From contig NZ_JBEFLP010000001.1 of assembly GCF_040149665.1 (NCBI RefSeq), forward strand, positions 930,001 to 994,000: a stretch of DNA of 64,000 bases, in the 5' to 3' direction. Source of the DNA: Sulfitobacter sp. HNIBRBA3233 (GTDB lineage Bacteria; Pseudomonadota; Alphaproteobacteria; Rhodobacterales; Rhodobacteraceae). This document shows positions 50,015 through 59,281 of this stretch, one piece after another; the first letter of the stretch is position 1; every line of letters starts with the position of its first letter. A program made the translations under genes and the position numbers. The notes under the pieces are model-generated. The model had not been told where the DNA came from, searched no databases, and worked only from the letters and a program-made list of their open reading frames with translations.

Positions 50015-50428
50015 CTAGGCCGCCGCGCGCGCTGCCGTCTCGCGCACGCGCTCGATCATTGCGGTCAAGCCGTTCGACCGCTGGGCCGAAAGATGTTCGT
50101 TCAATCCCAGACGTCCCAGTTCGGCACGCGCATCGACCGCCATGACTTCCGACGGCGTCAGCCCGTTGTACAAAAGCCGCAGCACGGCAATCAGCCCCGA
50201 TACGATCATCGCATCCGACGCCCCGTCGAAATGCAGGCGTCCGTCGCGCATCTCGGCGTGAAGCCAGACCTGGCTGGCGCATCCGTCTACCTTGGTCGCG
50301 GGTACCCGCAGCGCGGGATCGAGCGCGTCCATCTCGCGGCCCTGTTCGATCACGTGGCGATAGCGGTCTTCCCAGTCTTCCAGAAACTCGAAATCCTCGA
50401 CAAGGTCCTCGAATGCGGCGTTGGCCAT
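50015..50428 (-). CDS. sufE: SufE family sulfur acceptor
   Basis: 137 residues. DFEFLEDWEDRYRHVIEQGR and VPATKVDGCASQVWLHAE carry the sulfur-accepting Cys (about residue 50); GLIAVLRLLYNGLTPSEV is the conserved helix. It takes persulfide sulfur from the SufS desulfurase for iron-sulfur cluster assembly. Stands alone here. Confidence 0.94.
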   Translation of the reverse strand: MANAAFEDLVEDFEFLEDWEDRYRHVIEQGREMDALDPALRVPATKVDGCASQVWLHAEMRDGRLHFDGASDAMIVSGLIAVLRLLYNGLTPSEVMAVDARAELGRLGLNEHLSAQRSNGLTAMIERVRETAARAAA

Positions 50429-50558
50429 GGTGTGCTCCTCTGCGTCTCAGTCAGGAGGTAGGCAAGTGCGCGCCAAAGGTCCACCCCCGCACCCCCTTCC
50501 CAAGTGTCGCACGATGGGTTAGGTCAGATGGACAAGGAAAAACCAACCGGCAGGTCCA

Positions 50559-51080
50559 ATGCGCAGTATACTTCCCGCCTTTCTGGTCGCCTCCCTGACA
50601 CTGGGTGCCTGCGGCGTGGTCCGCGACAGCGCGCTCAACCCCGGCAACTGGTTCGGGCGCAGCACACCTGCCCCCGTCAGCGCCGAGACAGAGCCGGTCA
50701 ACCCTTTGATCCCGACACGTTCGGGCCTGTTCGGCAGCCGCCCGGACAACAAGGAAATCTACCTCGGAGAGCCGTTTTACGAAATCGTCGATCTGACGAT
50801 CGAACGGGTCGCGGGTGGCGCGATCATCCGTGCAACCGGTCGTGCCGAGCGGCAGGGCATCTTTGCCGTACAGCTGACCCCCGTCACCGAGGACGAGACG
50901 CCGGTCGACGGCACACTGTCCTACCGGCTCGAAGGCGTGGAGCGCACACAGCCGACACCAGTGGGCGCCCCCGCCACGCGCGAGGTGACAGCCGCCCGCC
51001 GGATCACGGACCAGCAGCTTGCCGGGGTCAGAGCGATCCGCGTCGAAGGGGCGCAGAACGCCCGCGTAGCCCGCCGCTAA
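50559..51080 (+). CDS. Lipoprotein of unknown function
   Basis: 173 residues with lipobox SLTLGAC (Cys18). The mature part has a Pro/Thr-rich linker (30-60) then a beta-rich domain with EIVDLTIERVAGGAIIRATG and a C-terminal TAARRITDQQLAGVRAIRVEG. No family recognised, though similar lipoproteins occur in other roseobacters by impression. Downstream gene rnd is convergent. Confidence 0.75.
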   Translation: MRSILPAFLVASLTLGACGVVRDSALNPGNWFGRSTPAPVSAETEPVNPLIPTRSGLFGSRPDNKEIYLGEPFYEIVDLTIERVAGGAIIRATGRAERQGIFAVQLTPVTEDETPVDGTLSYRLEGVERTQPTPVGAPATREVTAARRITDQQLAGVRAIRVEGAQNARVARR

Positions 51081-51141
51081 TCCGGATTTTACAGAATACG
51101 CTACGCAGCGGGCCGCTCGCCCGCCTGGTCCTGTCCGTCCG

Positions 51142-52299
51142 TCAGTGGCGAACCACGACGACCTGGCTGCCCTCGGCGGTCAGCGCAATCCGACCCGCGC
51201 ATAGGTCGAGCGCGTCCGATCCGAAGACCTCGCGCCGCCAGCCCTTCAGCGCCTGAACGTTGCGTTCGCCCGCCGAAATCGCATCGAGATCGGAGGCCGT
51301 CGCGATCAGCTTCGCGGCCACGCCCGCACTTTCGACCTTTGCCTTCAGAAGGACGCGCAACAGATCCGCCAGCGCCGGATTTACCTGCATTTTCTCGCGG
51401 CGGCGGTCGGGTTCGGGCAGATCGGACTGGGGGCAGTCGATCCCCTCGGCCACGGCGGCAAGGATCCCTTCGGCGATCTCGCCCTTGCGGGCGTCGCGCA
51501 GCAACAGCCGCGCGCGGCTGAGCTCTTCCAGTGTCTTAGGCTTCAGCGAGGCCAGTTCGACCAGCGCGTCGTCCTTGTAGATGCGGTTGCGCGGGATGTT
51601 GCGCTCCTGCGCGATACGTTCGCGGAAGGCGGCGAGTGCGCGGACGAGCGCCAGAAAGCGCCCCGAATGCGTGCGGGTCTTCACCCGCTGCCACGCGTCT
51701 TCGGGGGTGTTGGTATAGGTCTCGGGCGCGGTGAGGATTTCCAGCTCCTCCGCCACCCATTTCTGGCGTCCGGACTTGGCCAGTTCGGCGGCGAGGTATT
51801 CGTAAATCTGGCGCAGGTGGGTGACATCGGCCAGCGCGTATTTCTTTTGCGCGTCAGACAAGGGCCTGCGCGACCAGTCGGTAAAGCGCGATGTCTTGTC
51901 CAGCTGCTCGCGCGCGATCTTGCGCACCAGCGTCTCGTAGCCGACCTGCTCGCCAAATCCGCAGACCATGGCGGCAACCTGCGTGTCGAACAGCGGCTCG
52001 GGGAACACTTCGGCATCGACAAAGAAGATTTCTAGATCCTGCCGCGCGGCGTGGAACACCTTGACCACCGAGGTATCGCGAAACAGCGTATAGAGCGGTT
52101 CGAGCGACATATCCCCGACCAGCGGATCGACCAGAACCGCACCGCTGTCGTCGGTGCCCGGCATCGCCAGCTGGATCAGGCACAGCTTCGAGTAATAGGT
52201 CCGTTCCCTGAGGAATTCGGTATCGACAGTCACATAATCGTGCTTGGCGGCTTCGTCGCAGTAGGCGGCGAGTTCTTCAGTCGTGGTAATCGTACGCAT
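51142..52299 (-). CDS. rnd: Ribonuclease D
   Basis: 385 residues from the second ATG at 52299. DEDDy exonuclease motifs: YVTVDTEFLRE (Exo I, about 24-34), VVKVFHAARQDLEIF (Exo II) and KKYALADVTHLRQIYEYL (Exo III, Tyr/Asp near 158-162). One or two HRDC-like helical domains follow (GRFLALVRALAAFRERIAQ). 3'-to-5' exoribonuclease for tRNA 3'-end trimming. Monocistronic; purN lies 50 bp away upstream. Confidence 0.95.
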   Translation of the reverse strand: MRTITTTEELAAYCDEAAKHDYVTVDTEFLRERTYYSKLCLIQLAMPGTDDSGAVLVDPLVGDMSLEPLYTLFRDTSVVKVFHAARQDLEIFFVDAEVFPEPLFDTQVAAMVCGFGEQVGYETLVRKIAREQLDKTSRFTDWSRRPLSDAQKKYALADVTHLRQIYEYLAAELAKSGRQKWVAEELEILTAPETYTNTPEDAWQRVKTRTHSGRFLALVRALAAFRERIAQERNIPRNRIYKDDALVELASLKPKTLEELSRARLLLRDARKGEIAEGILAAVAEGIDCPQSDLPEPDRRREKMQVNPALADLLRVLLKAKVESAGVAAKLIATASDLDAISAGERNVQALKGWRREVFGSDALDLCAGRIALTAEGSQVVVVRH

Positions 52300-52352
52300 C
52301 ACATCATCCTTGGCTTATCCCAGCGGTACAGAAAACGCGCGGGATTTACCAG

Positions 52353-52949
52353 TCAGGTCTTGAGCATCAGGGGCCGCCTGTCGCCCGCCGCGAAGCGCCG
52401 CAGGACAGCCGGATAGAGAGTATGCTCCTGCACCAGCACGCGGTCGGCCAGTGTCTCGGGGGTGTCACCGTCCAGAACGGGCACCTCGGCCTGTCCCAGA
52501 ATCGGCCCGTCGTCCAAGGCTGCGGTCACCTCGTGCACGGTGCACCCGTGAACGCTGTCGCCCGCTTCCAGCGCGCGGGCGTGTGTGTGCAGCCCCTTGT
52601 ACTTGGGCAGAAGCGACGGATGGACATTCAGCATTCGGCCCGCCCAGGCATCGGTGAAACCCGCGGTCAGCTTGCGCATGAAACCCGCCAGACAGATGAT
52701 ATCGGGCGCGTGCGGGACAAGGGCGCGGCTGATCGCTTCCTCGAAGGCGCTGCGGTCGCCGGCGAAGGGGCGGTGATCGACGACCTCGGTCGCCACGCCC
52801 ATGGCAGCGGCCTTTTGCAAGCCGCCCGCCTCCGCGGTGTTCGACAGGACAACCGCAGGGGCCGCAGCGTGCCCCGCGCGTGCCATATCCTCCAGCAGCG
52901 CGACCATGTTCGACCCGCCACCGGAGATGAATACCGCGACTTTTTTCAT
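52353..52949 (-). CDS. purN: Phosphoribosylglycinamide formyltransferase PurN
   Basis: 198 residues. VAVFISGGGSNMVALLEDM (phosphate loop), ICLAGFMRKLTAGFTDAWAGR (folate loop), MLNVHPSLLPKYKGLHTH with the catalytic Asn-His pair, and VHEVTAALDDGPILGQ with the catalytic Asp. Adds a formyl group to GAR. Its ATG shares one base with the purM stop (TAATG). Confidence 0.96.
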   Translation of the reverse strand: MKKVAVFISGGGSNMVALLEDMARAGHAAAPAVVLSNTAEAGGLQKAAAMGVATEVVDHRPFAGDRSAFEEAISRALVPHAPDIICLAGFMRKLTAGFTDAWAGRMLNVHPSLLPKYKGLHTHARALEAGDSVHGCTVHEVTAALDDGPILGQAEVPVLDGDTPETLADRVLVQEHTLYPAVLRRFAAGDRRPLMLKT

Positions 52950-53989
52950 TAAACGAGGCTGCCCTCGTAGCGCACACCGGCCGTGGCTGTCACTTCGCCG
53001 ATCGCGAAGACCTCCTCGCCCGCGTCGCGCAGCAGCTTCATGGCTTCTTCCACCGAGTCCTTGGGCACCACGGCAACCATGCCGATGCCGGCATTGAAGG
53101 TCTTGAGAAGCTCGTCCTCGTCCATCCCGCCGTGCGCCGTCAGCCAGCGGAAGACCGGCGGCAGTTCCCAGCTGTCCAGATCGATGCGGACACCGGTGCC
53201 CGCGGGCAGGATCCGCGGCAGGTTCTCGGTCAGACCGCCGCCGGTGATATGGGCGAACCCATGCGCCAGACCGGCCTGCGACAGCGACATCGCCGCCTTT
53301 ACATAAAGACGCGTGGGCGTCAGCAGCACCTCGCCCAGCGTACCCGCATCCCAGGGGCACGGATCGTCCCACGCGAGGCCGGAATGGTCGACAATGACCC
53401 GCACGAGGCTGTAGCCGTTCGAATGCACACCCGCACTGCCCAGACCCAGCAGCACATCACCGGCGCTTACGTTCTTGGGCAGGGTCGCCCCCCGCTCCAT
53501 CGCGCCCACGGAAAATCCGGCCAGATCGAAATCACCTTCGGCGTACATCCCGGGCATCTCGGCAGTCTCTCCGCCGATCAGCGCACAGCCCGAAAGCTCG
53601 CATCCCTTGGCGATCCCCTCGATGATCGCGGTTCCCTGATCCAGGTCGAGCTTGCCGGTGGCGAAATAGTCGAGGAAGAAGAGCGGCTCCGCCCCCTGAC
53701 AGACCAGATCGTTCACGCACATCGCGACCAGATCGATACCGATCTTGTCGACATTGCCGGTATCGATGGCAATCCGCAGCTTGGTGCCGACACCGTCAGT
53801 CGCGGCCACGAGGACCGGATCTTCGAACCCGGCCGCCTTGAGATCGAACAGGGCGCCAAATCCACCCAGACCCGACATGGTTCCCGGTCTCGAGGTCTTC
53901 TTGGCCGCAGGCTTGATGCGTTCAACCAATGCGTTACCTGCATCGATATCGACACCGGCATCTGCGTAGGTGATCCCTCTTTTGGTCAT
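52949..53989 (-). CDS. purM: AIR synthetase PurM
   Basis: 346 residues from the ATG at 53989. [65 protein letters not shown] and [15 protein letters not shown] are all standard PurM blocks. Closes the imidazole ring. Operon with purN. Confidence 0.97.
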   Translation of the reverse strand: MTKRGITYADAGVDIDAGNALVERIKPAAKKTSRPGTMSGLGGFGALFDLKAAGFEDPVLVAATDGVGTKLRIAIDTGNVDKIGIDLVAMCVNDLVCQGAEPLFFLDYFATGKLDLDQGTAIIEGIAKGCELSGCALIGGETAEMPGMYAEGDFDLAGFSVGAMERGATLPKNVSAGDVLLGLGSAGVHSNGYSLVRVIVDHSGLAWDDPCPWDAGTLGEVLLTPTRLYVKAAMSLSQAGLAHGFAHITGGGLTENLPRILPAGTGVRIDLDSWELPPVFRWLTAHGGMDEDELLKTFNAGIGMVAVVPKDSVEEAMKLLRDAGEEVFAIGEVTATAGVRYEGSLV

Positions 53990-54639
53990 GGTGTCTTCCC
54001 GTTGAATGGTGTCACCGGTGCGATACCCGATCATATTGGGTCAGGCAACCGATACTGCCCCGCAAGGCGCATCCGACCCGCCGGTGCGCGTGGATTTATC
54101 CGCAACCATCTCAAAATTGATGCGACCGTTCGGGTGATTGCACAGCCCCGCCCCATAGACCGAGCACAACGGCGCACCAATCAGGCACCGCGCGCCTCGA
54201 TCGTCGAGGGCTGGAACGCCTGTTCATCAAAGCGAGTTCACGCAGCCGTCCGGTTGCCCGCATTTCGCCGCGGCCAAACGCATCCCCGCGCCAGCCCGGA
54301 AGGCGCAGAGCTGTGCCATCGCCGTACCGCGCAGAATGCAAGCGCCCGCACGCCAATTGCATCCGATGTACCGAAATGGCGCAACTACCCTGCCCCACCC
54401 GCAACCGCACAAAGCGGCTGATGCCCCCAGCATAGAGCAGCGAGCACCTATCATCGCTCCACATTCAGCAGATCGCCCGGCAAGAATGCGGTAACCCAGC
54501 CGCGCTCCCGGAGGTCTCCTCCGATCTCTCGGCGCAAACCGCCGTACGCTTCATCTTGCGCGCGCCAAGAAAAACCCGCCTCGCCACGCCCCAACCGGTC
54601 TTGACGCGCGGCCTGCGCGCGCATACCCAAAACATCGGC
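53990..54639. other. Gap between purM and the CAU tRNA
   Basis: 650 bp. It carries the purM promoter region (no clean match) and, at its right end, the tRNA promoter. No open frame has a convincing start or composition. I see no further structure. Confidence 0.5.
54601..54629 (+). promoter_or_regulatory. Promoter of the CAU tRNA
   Basis: TTGACG (54601-54606) and TACCCA (54624-54629) with 17-bp spacing, 10 bp before the tRNA 5' end. The -10 is weak, but spacing and place fit the other tRNA promoters. Confidence 0.45.
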
Positions 54640-54716
54640 GGGCCTGTAGCTCAATTGGTTAGAGCAGAGCGCTCATAACGCTTTGGTTGCGGGTTCAAGT
54701 CCTGCCGGGCCTACCA
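54640..54716 (+). tRNA. tRNA with CAU anticodon (Met elongator or Ile2)
   Basis: 77 nt with encoded CCA. Acceptor GGGCCTG pairs with CGGGCCT (two G-U pairs), D arm GCTCAATTGGTTAGAGC, anticodon stem-loop AGCGCTCATAACGCTTT, T arm GCGGGTTCAAGTCCTGC. It lacks the initiator marks (three G-C pairs under the anticodon). Whether it is elongator tRNA-Met or a lysidine-modified tRNA-Ile2 cannot be settled by eye. Its last 18 bases plus one are duplicated at 56840. Confidence 0.93.
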
Positions 54717-54717
54717 C
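54699..54717. repeat. att-like direct repeat, left copy
   Basis: GTCCTGCCGGGCCTACCAC, the T-stem to CCA end of the tRNA plus one base. Confidence 0.8.
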
Positions 54718-55285
54718 ATTTACCGCCAAGTCATTGTAAAATATAAAAAGACACTGCCCCACGGATGTGGAAGGTGCTCCATGGAATTCAATGGGTTAGA
54801 ATGGATGCGCCCACGATTCCAGAGACTTCATCCGTCTGGCCTGCCATTCGCGCCTGTTACGAAGCCCGCGCAACGTGCTGCACCGCAACCGTCTGGCCCT
54901 CTTGCACGCCCTGAAGCGCCGCCTCGTACAAAGGCAGAGCAGCCGCGAAGTCTAGCGCGTGAACGCGATCACGACCGAAACTACACGAAAGCGGCTCGAC
55001 AGCTCCGCCCGACGCGCTGGAAACCGAGGGCGCGACCCAAGGATGATGCCGATCCTTGACCCAATACGCGCAGATCTTTTTCCTTGCACGGAGGCCGCGG
55101 CAGTCAGGAGCGCAGAACGCCTGACACACATGCCCTGTCCGGTGACCCTCGCTTAAGACGGCAAGCCACTTGGAGAATGTCGGTTGAACTAGTAGGATAT
55201 TGGCGCATCCCGATCCGGATCGCCAAAGGGCAGGCGCTGCCCGGTACGGGTCTTTTTGGTCGCATAGAGCAGGAGTTTTTTTAAA
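54718..55285. other. Gene-poor left part of the insertion
   Basis: 568 bp. The minus frame around 54860-55130 ends ALDFAAALPLYEAALQGVQE then GQTVAV and a stop, which faintly resembles the C-terminus of Gfo/Idh/MocA oxidoreductases, so a fragment of such a gene is possible. Nothing firm. GAGCAGGAG just before 55286 serves the RTX gene. Confidence 0.4.
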
Positions 55286-56410
55286 GTGGCTGATTTCCGA
55301 TCCTCTCCTTTGTCATTTGGTCAGCGTGTAGAAAGCACGCTCGGTCCAACCGATAATCTCGACTACTACCGGATCTTTCTTGAGCCGGGGGGTATCTACT
55401 ATCTCGACGTTGAAGGTGATGCGTCCTTCCACGTCGTCTACGGCGTGCACATGTGGGAAGGTGCTGGCCGCGACGGCTATTTCCAGCTGGACAGCCTTCT
55501 TACCGGGCCGACCGCCCATGTGCTGATCGAGGTGCGCAAAACCACGCCGGGCGAGGAAGACTACGCCTTCGAGATCACAGAGCCGGTCTATGTCGCCGCC
55601 GGTCCTGGCGATGATTGGTTGTTCTGGCAAGGCCGCGAGACCTTTTACGAAGGCGGCCCGGGGTACGACAGCCTGTCTTTTGCCAATTATACTGGCGGTG
55701 GCGGGGTTAAATTCGATTTCGGGAGAGGCAGCGTCACGATCGGGATTGACCTGCCAGCGTACGCATCGTTTGCCACAGGCGGTGAGGTTGTGGGCGGATA
55801 CCAGAAGAACTACAATTCTGGCCAGATGGTCTGGCGCAATGTCGAAAGTTTTACGGGGACGTCGGAGAATGACCATTTTGTTGGCAGCTCTGGCAGGCCT
55901 TCAGGCAATGTTGAAATGCGCGGCCTGGGTGGGCGCGACTGGTTCGAAGCCAGCAATGCCTGCGAAATCTTTGATGGCGGTGCGGGTTGGGACCGGGTCA
56001 GCCTGGGCTACGTCGATCCCGTTGTTCCGGACGAACATGTGTCGCTGCTGCGCGGCAAGGGTTGGTCCGGCACCGCCAGTGGCGATACCTTCCTGTTTAT
56101 CGAGGAGCTCGAAGGCGCGGCTGGCGATGACCATTTCACCGGCGACCGCAATTCCAACCGGCTGATTGGGGGCGCGGGCGACGATACCCTGATCGGCAAT
56201 GCCGGGCAGGATGTGCTTGTGGGTGGGTACGGTACGGACGTTGCGGTGTTCAACTATGACCGCGATCAGTATGTCGTCGGCCCACAATTTCCTTTTGCGC
56301 CCTTTAGTCCGACTGAGGTCCGCTACATTGGGCCGGGTGCAGGAGACGGCGTTGATTACCTGACTGGGATCGAGATCCTGCGCTTTGCCGATGGGGATGA
56401 ATTTATCTGA
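55286..56410 (+). CDS. RTX-like calcium-binding protein
   Basis: 374 residues from a GTG with AGGAG 10 bp upstream. No signal peptide, as for type I secreted proteins. Residues 8-100 resemble a PPC-type domain (GQRVESTLGPTDNLDYYRIF, then LEPGGIYYLDVEGD). Residues about 185-325 carry loosely spaced hemolysin-type repeats: TGTSENDHFVG, DGGAGWDRV, EGAAGDDHFTG, and the clear pair IGGAGDDTLIGNAGQDVLVG GYGTDVA (about 294-320, GGxGxDxxx). The C-terminus, YLTGIEILRFADGDEFI, is a typical RTX end and may hold the secretion signal. No protease or other enzyme domain seen. Only recognisable gene inside the tRNA-bounded insertion. Confidence 0.82.
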   Translation: MADFRSSPLSFGQRVESTLGPTDNLDYYRIFLEPGGIYYLDVEGDASFHVVYGVHMWEGAGRDGYFQLDSLLTGPTAHVLIEVRKTTPGEEDYAFEITEPVYVAAGPGDDWLFWQGRETFYEGGPGYDSLSFANYTGGGGVKFDFGRGSVTIGIDLPAYASFATGGEVVGGYQKNYNSGQMVWRNVESFTGTSENDHFVGSSGRPSGNVEMRGLGGRDWFEASNACEIFDGGAGWDRVSLGYVDPVVPDEHVSLLRGKGWSGTASGDTFLFIEELEGAAGDDHFTGDRNSNRLIGGAGDDTLIGNAGQDVLVGGYGTDVAVFNYDRDQYVVGPQFPFAPFSPTEVRYIGPGAGDGVDYLTGIEILRFADGDEFI

Positions 56411-56839
56411 TCGGCAGTGCACCGCCTTCGGTGATGTTGACAGAACCGGATATCGATCTTTAACCGTCTGGCCAGTTCGGGGTGGCAGGCCATCTCCGAG
56501 CCGCGCGGTTTTAGGTTATGCTCTTGCGCAAAGCGGCTGGTAGTCGTCTTAACTGGCAGGTGAAGCTGTCGAACGCGGCCTCGGCCCCATGCCATCCATT
56601 TTGCAAAGAATAACAAAACGTGCCTTGCGCTCGATCATGGTGCTTACGACCAATGCTGCTCACCCATTCCGCCGGCGCCTACGAGTAGCTGGCTGCGCCG
56701 GCTCCATGTGGCAAGGAACCGGCACAACGCAAAGACGATTGCTTGACCAATCGTTGATGAGGTGGCCCACGACCGATTTCGTGGGCCACTTTTTCAATGT
56801 AATGATTTGTAATTTATTGTCATTATTGACCCCGCACAG
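56411..56839. other. Gene-poor right part of the insertion
   Basis: 429 bp with AT-rich end (56800-56825). A minus frame near 56450-56560 reads FAQEHNLKPRGSEMACHPEL but has no clear relatives that I can name and no start site. A hairpin with TGGCCCACGA and TCGTGGGCCA arms around 56762-56790 followed by TTTTTC may end a plus-strand transcript. Confidence 0.45.
56762..56797 (+). terminator. Terminator-like hairpin downstream of the RTX gene
   Basis: GTGGCCCACGA and TCGTGGGCCAC form an 11-bp perfect inverted repeat with a 6-nt loop (CCGATT), followed by TTTTTC. It lies 350 bp after the RTX stop, near the right end of the insertion. Confidence 0.7.
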
Positions 56840-56858
56840 GTCCTGCCGGGCCTACCAC
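56840..56858. repeat. att-like direct repeat, right copy
   Basis: Exact second copy of the tRNA 3' end, without a tRNA body, 57 bp beyond the end of the kinase gene at 56916. Confidence 0.8.
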
Positions 56859-56915
56859 GCCTCCCGCTGAGAATTGCCGCTTTCGCTGCATCCGAGCCTC
56901 TCGGATCACTGATCG

Positions 56916-58235
56916 CTACCGCGCGATCACGATGTCCGCCCTGAGACCGCCCAGCCGGTCGGACACGCCCAGCCGCAGCATGCCGCCATGACCGCGTGCG
57001 ACATCCATTGCGATCGCAAGCCCGAGGCCGACACCGCCGCCCTTGTCCTGGTTGCGCGCCGGATCGAGCCTGCTGAAGGGTTTGAGCGCCTGCTCACGCG
57101 AGGCCTCCGGGATGCCGGGGCCGTCATCCTCGACCCGGATGCGAAGGGTCCGGTCGGTCAGCAGAACGGAAATCTCGGCCCGGGTGCCGTAGCGGACCGC
57201 GTTGCCGATCAGGTTGTCGACCGCGCGCCGCATCGCCCCCTCGCGCAGGCGGACCGTACCGGCCCCCTCGCCTTCGAGCGGCAACAGCGTGACATCGCGG
57301 CCCGCGCGCGCCGCCTCTGCCACGAGGGATTCGACCATCGCCACAGGATCGACCCTTTCGGGGGTGCCCTCGGCCATGCCCTTGGCAAAATTGAGAAATT
57401 CGTCGAGCATCATCTGCATGTCGTCAACGTCGCGCAACAGCGGCTCTGCGTCTTCCTCGTCGATCATCGACAACCCCAGCCGCAGCCGCGTCAGAGGCGT
57501 CCGCAGATCGTGGCTGACCCCCGACAGCATCAGGGTGCGCTGTTCGATGTGCCGCTCGATCCGGTTGCGCATGTCCACGAAGGCGTTGCCCGCGGCACGC
57601 AGTTCGACCGCGCCCGCCGGTGTCAGCGGCACATGCCTGCCCTTGCCGAATGCCTCTGCGGCGCGGGCCAGCTTCTTGATCGGGCGCAACTGGTTGCGCA
57701 GATAGATGATCGAGATCAGCGTCATTAAGAGACCAAGAATAACCGTGTAAACGAAAAGCTGATGCGGATTGTTCGCCGTGATCCGCTTTCTGTCGAAACC
57801 CACGCGCATCAGGCCATGGGTATCCTCGAAGTAGACGACAACACGGTCGCTATCGCTCAGATCCACCGCACGAAATCCCGGCATCCGTTCACCCAGCCTC
57901 TGGATGACCCGTCGGCCGGAATAGTCGTACCAGGCAAGTGTGTTCTCCGGTGCAGCCGTCCCGACGGAGCCGAGCGTCACCTCAAGCGGCGCAAGCTCCT
58001 GCGCCACGCGCGCCACGGCGGCACTGGCATCCGGGGCCTCGCGCGCCACCTCGCGCACCAGATTGATCTCGCGCAGGACGGTGTCGGTCATCTGGTAGGT
58101 GACGCCCTCGAAATGGCGCTGTGCGAAAATCACGGTGACCACCAGTTGCAGCGAGACGACCGGCAGCAGCAGGATCAGCGCCGCACGCGCGTAGATGCCT
58201 CGGGGCATATAGTGTTTGAGCCATGCGAAGGACAT
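56916..58235 (-). CDS. EnvZ-like sensor histidine kinase (orphan here)
   Basis: 439 residues. Two membrane helices (about 15-38 and 163-182) around a periplasmic domain of 125 residues, HAMP (LRPIKKLARAAEAFGKGRHV), H box MLSGVSHDLRTPLTRLRLGL with phospho-His near 243, N box RAVDNLIGNAVRYG, G1 RVEDDGPGIPE and G2 GGGVGLGLAIAMDV. The H-box wording is that of EnvZ-type kinases. No response regulator is adjacent: downstream is the tRNA-bounded insertion, upstream a divergent hydrolase. The stimulus is unknown. Confidence 0.92.
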   Translation of the reverse strand: MSFAWLKHYMPRGIYARAALILLLPVVSLQLVVTVIFAQRHFEGVTYQMTDTVLREINLVREVAREAPDASAAVARVAQELAPLEVTLGSVGTAAPENTLAWYDYSGRRVIQRLGERMPGFRAVDLSDSDRVVVYFEDTHGLMRVGFDRKRITANNPHQLFVYTVILGLLMTLISIIYLRNQLRPIKKLARAAEAFGKGRHVPLTPAGAVELRAAGNAFVDMRNRIERHIEQRTLMLSGVSHDLRTPLTRLRLGLSMIDEEDAEPLLRDVDDMQMMLDEFLNFAKGMAEGTPERVDPVAMVESLVAEAARAGRDVTLLPLEGEGAGTVRLREGAMRRAVDNLIGNAVRYGTRAEISVLLTDRTLRIRVEDDGPGIPEASREQALKPFSRLDPARNQDKGGGVGLGLAIAMDVARGHGGMLRLGVSDRLGGLRADIVIAR

Positions 58236-58280
58236 GCGCTAGACCCTACTGACCCACCCTGCGCTGCGAAAGGCAAAACC

Positions 58281-59192
58281 TTGACACCACCAGACGACTT
58301 CGACCCGCCCATCGGCGTGGCAGAGCAGCTAGAGCCCGGCCTGCGCCGCATCGTGGCGCCGAATCCGTCGCCGATGACCTACCGTGGCACGAATACCTAC
58401 CTGCTGGGCACCGGCGATCTGGCCGTGATCGACCCCGGGCCGGCAAACCCGCAGCACCTGGATGCGATTCTCGCGGCCCTGCGCCCCGGCGAGCGGATCA
58501 GCCATATCGTGGTGACGCATACCCATCTCGACCACTCCCCGCTGGCCCGCCCGTTGTCGCGGAAAACCGGCGCGCCGATCCTTGCCTTCGGCGGCGCAAC
58601 CGCCGGTCGGTCCGAAGTGATGCAGATGCTGGCCGATCAGGGCGACATCGGTGGCGGTGAGGGCATCGACCATGACTTCAGCCCCGATGAAACCCTCACC
58701 GATGGTGCGGTGCTCGCAGGCGACGGCTGGCAGCTCGAGGCGATCCACACGCCCGGCCACATCGGCAACCATCTCAGCCTCGCGTGGGGTGAGAGATGCT
58801 TTACCGCCGATCACGTGATGGGATGGGCGTCTTCGCTGGTCTCTCCCCCCGACGGGGACCTGACCGACTTCATGGCGTCCTGCGCGCGGCTGCAATCGCG
58901 CGACTGGTCGGTTTTCTACCCCGGTCACGGTGCGGCCATCACCAGTCCCGCCGACCGGCTGTCGTGGCTGGTCACCCATCGCCGCAGCCGCGAGAGTGCC
59001 ATCCTCGACGCCCTGCAGAAAGGCCCGTCGGATGCCGCGACACTCGCGGCAGAGATCTACACCGAGACCCCCGCAGCGCTCCTCGGAGCGGCCACGCGCA
59101 ACGTGCTTGCCCATCTTCTGGACCTGCACGGCCGCGACCTTGCCCGCAGCATCGGCACCCTGCGCGCGGACGCAACTTTCGCCCTGCGCTAG
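58281..59192 (+). CDS. MBL-fold metallo-hydrolase (LACTB2-like)
   Basis: 303 residues from a TTG at 58281 with AAAGG 8 bp before it; no ATG lies at the start of homology. PNPSPMTYRGTNTYLLGTGD opens the fold, VVTHTHLDHSPLARPL is the THxHxDH zinc motif (about residues 76-91), IHTPGHIGNHL and TADHVMGWA give further ligands, and FYPGHGAAI the last His. A C-terminal winged-helix part (residues 235-303) is typical of the LACTB2 branch, some of which are endoribonucleases. Divergent from the kinase, 45 bp between starts, so the promoters must overlap. Confidence 0.9.
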   Translation: MTPPDDFDPPIGVAEQLEPGLRRIVAPNPSPMTYRGTNTYLLGTGDLAVIDPGPANPQHLDAILAALRPGERISHIVVTHTHLDHSPLARPLSRKTGAPILAFGGATAGRSEVMQMLADQGDIGGGEGIDHDFSPDETLTDGAVLAGDGWQLEAIHTPGHIGNHLSLAWGERCFTADHVMGWASSLVSPPDGDLTDFMASCARLQSRDWSVFYPGHGAAITSPADRLSWLVTHRRSRESAILDALQKGPSDAATLAAEIYTETPAALLGAATRNVLAHLLDLHGRDLARSIGTLRADATFALR

Positions 59193-59241
59193 CGCGTGAA
59201 ACGAAATCGTAATTTTTTGTATTTTTCCGGCCCAAACCCTC

Positions 59242-59270
59242 TGGACGCGCGAAATACGCCTCGCTATACG
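59242..59270 (+). promoter_or_regulatory. Promoter of tRNA-Asn
   Basis: TGGACG (59242-59247) and TATACG (59265-59270), spaced 17 bp, 11 bp before the tRNA start. Confidence 0.6.
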
Positions 59271-59281
59271 GTGCGGACCGT

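Larger units (their letters stand above)
54699..56858. mobile_element. 2.1-kb insertion at a tRNA 3' end, flanked by 19-bp direct repeats
   Basis: GTCCTGCCGGGCCTACCAC occurs at 54699-54717 (the tRNA 3' part) and at 56840-56858, direct and identical. This is the usual result of integrase-mediated insertion at a tRNA gene: left copy rebuilds the tRNA, right copy is the displaced original. The interval holds one RTX-like gene and about 1 kb of apparently decayed DNA. No integrase remains, so it is a relic or a satellite that depends on a helper. Confidence 0.75.

Noticed and set aside
54857-55129. 90-codon minus-strand frame with a Gfo/Idh-like C-terminal feel
   Set aside because: The resemblance is only to a short, variable stretch. 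Not enough to call a pseudogene.
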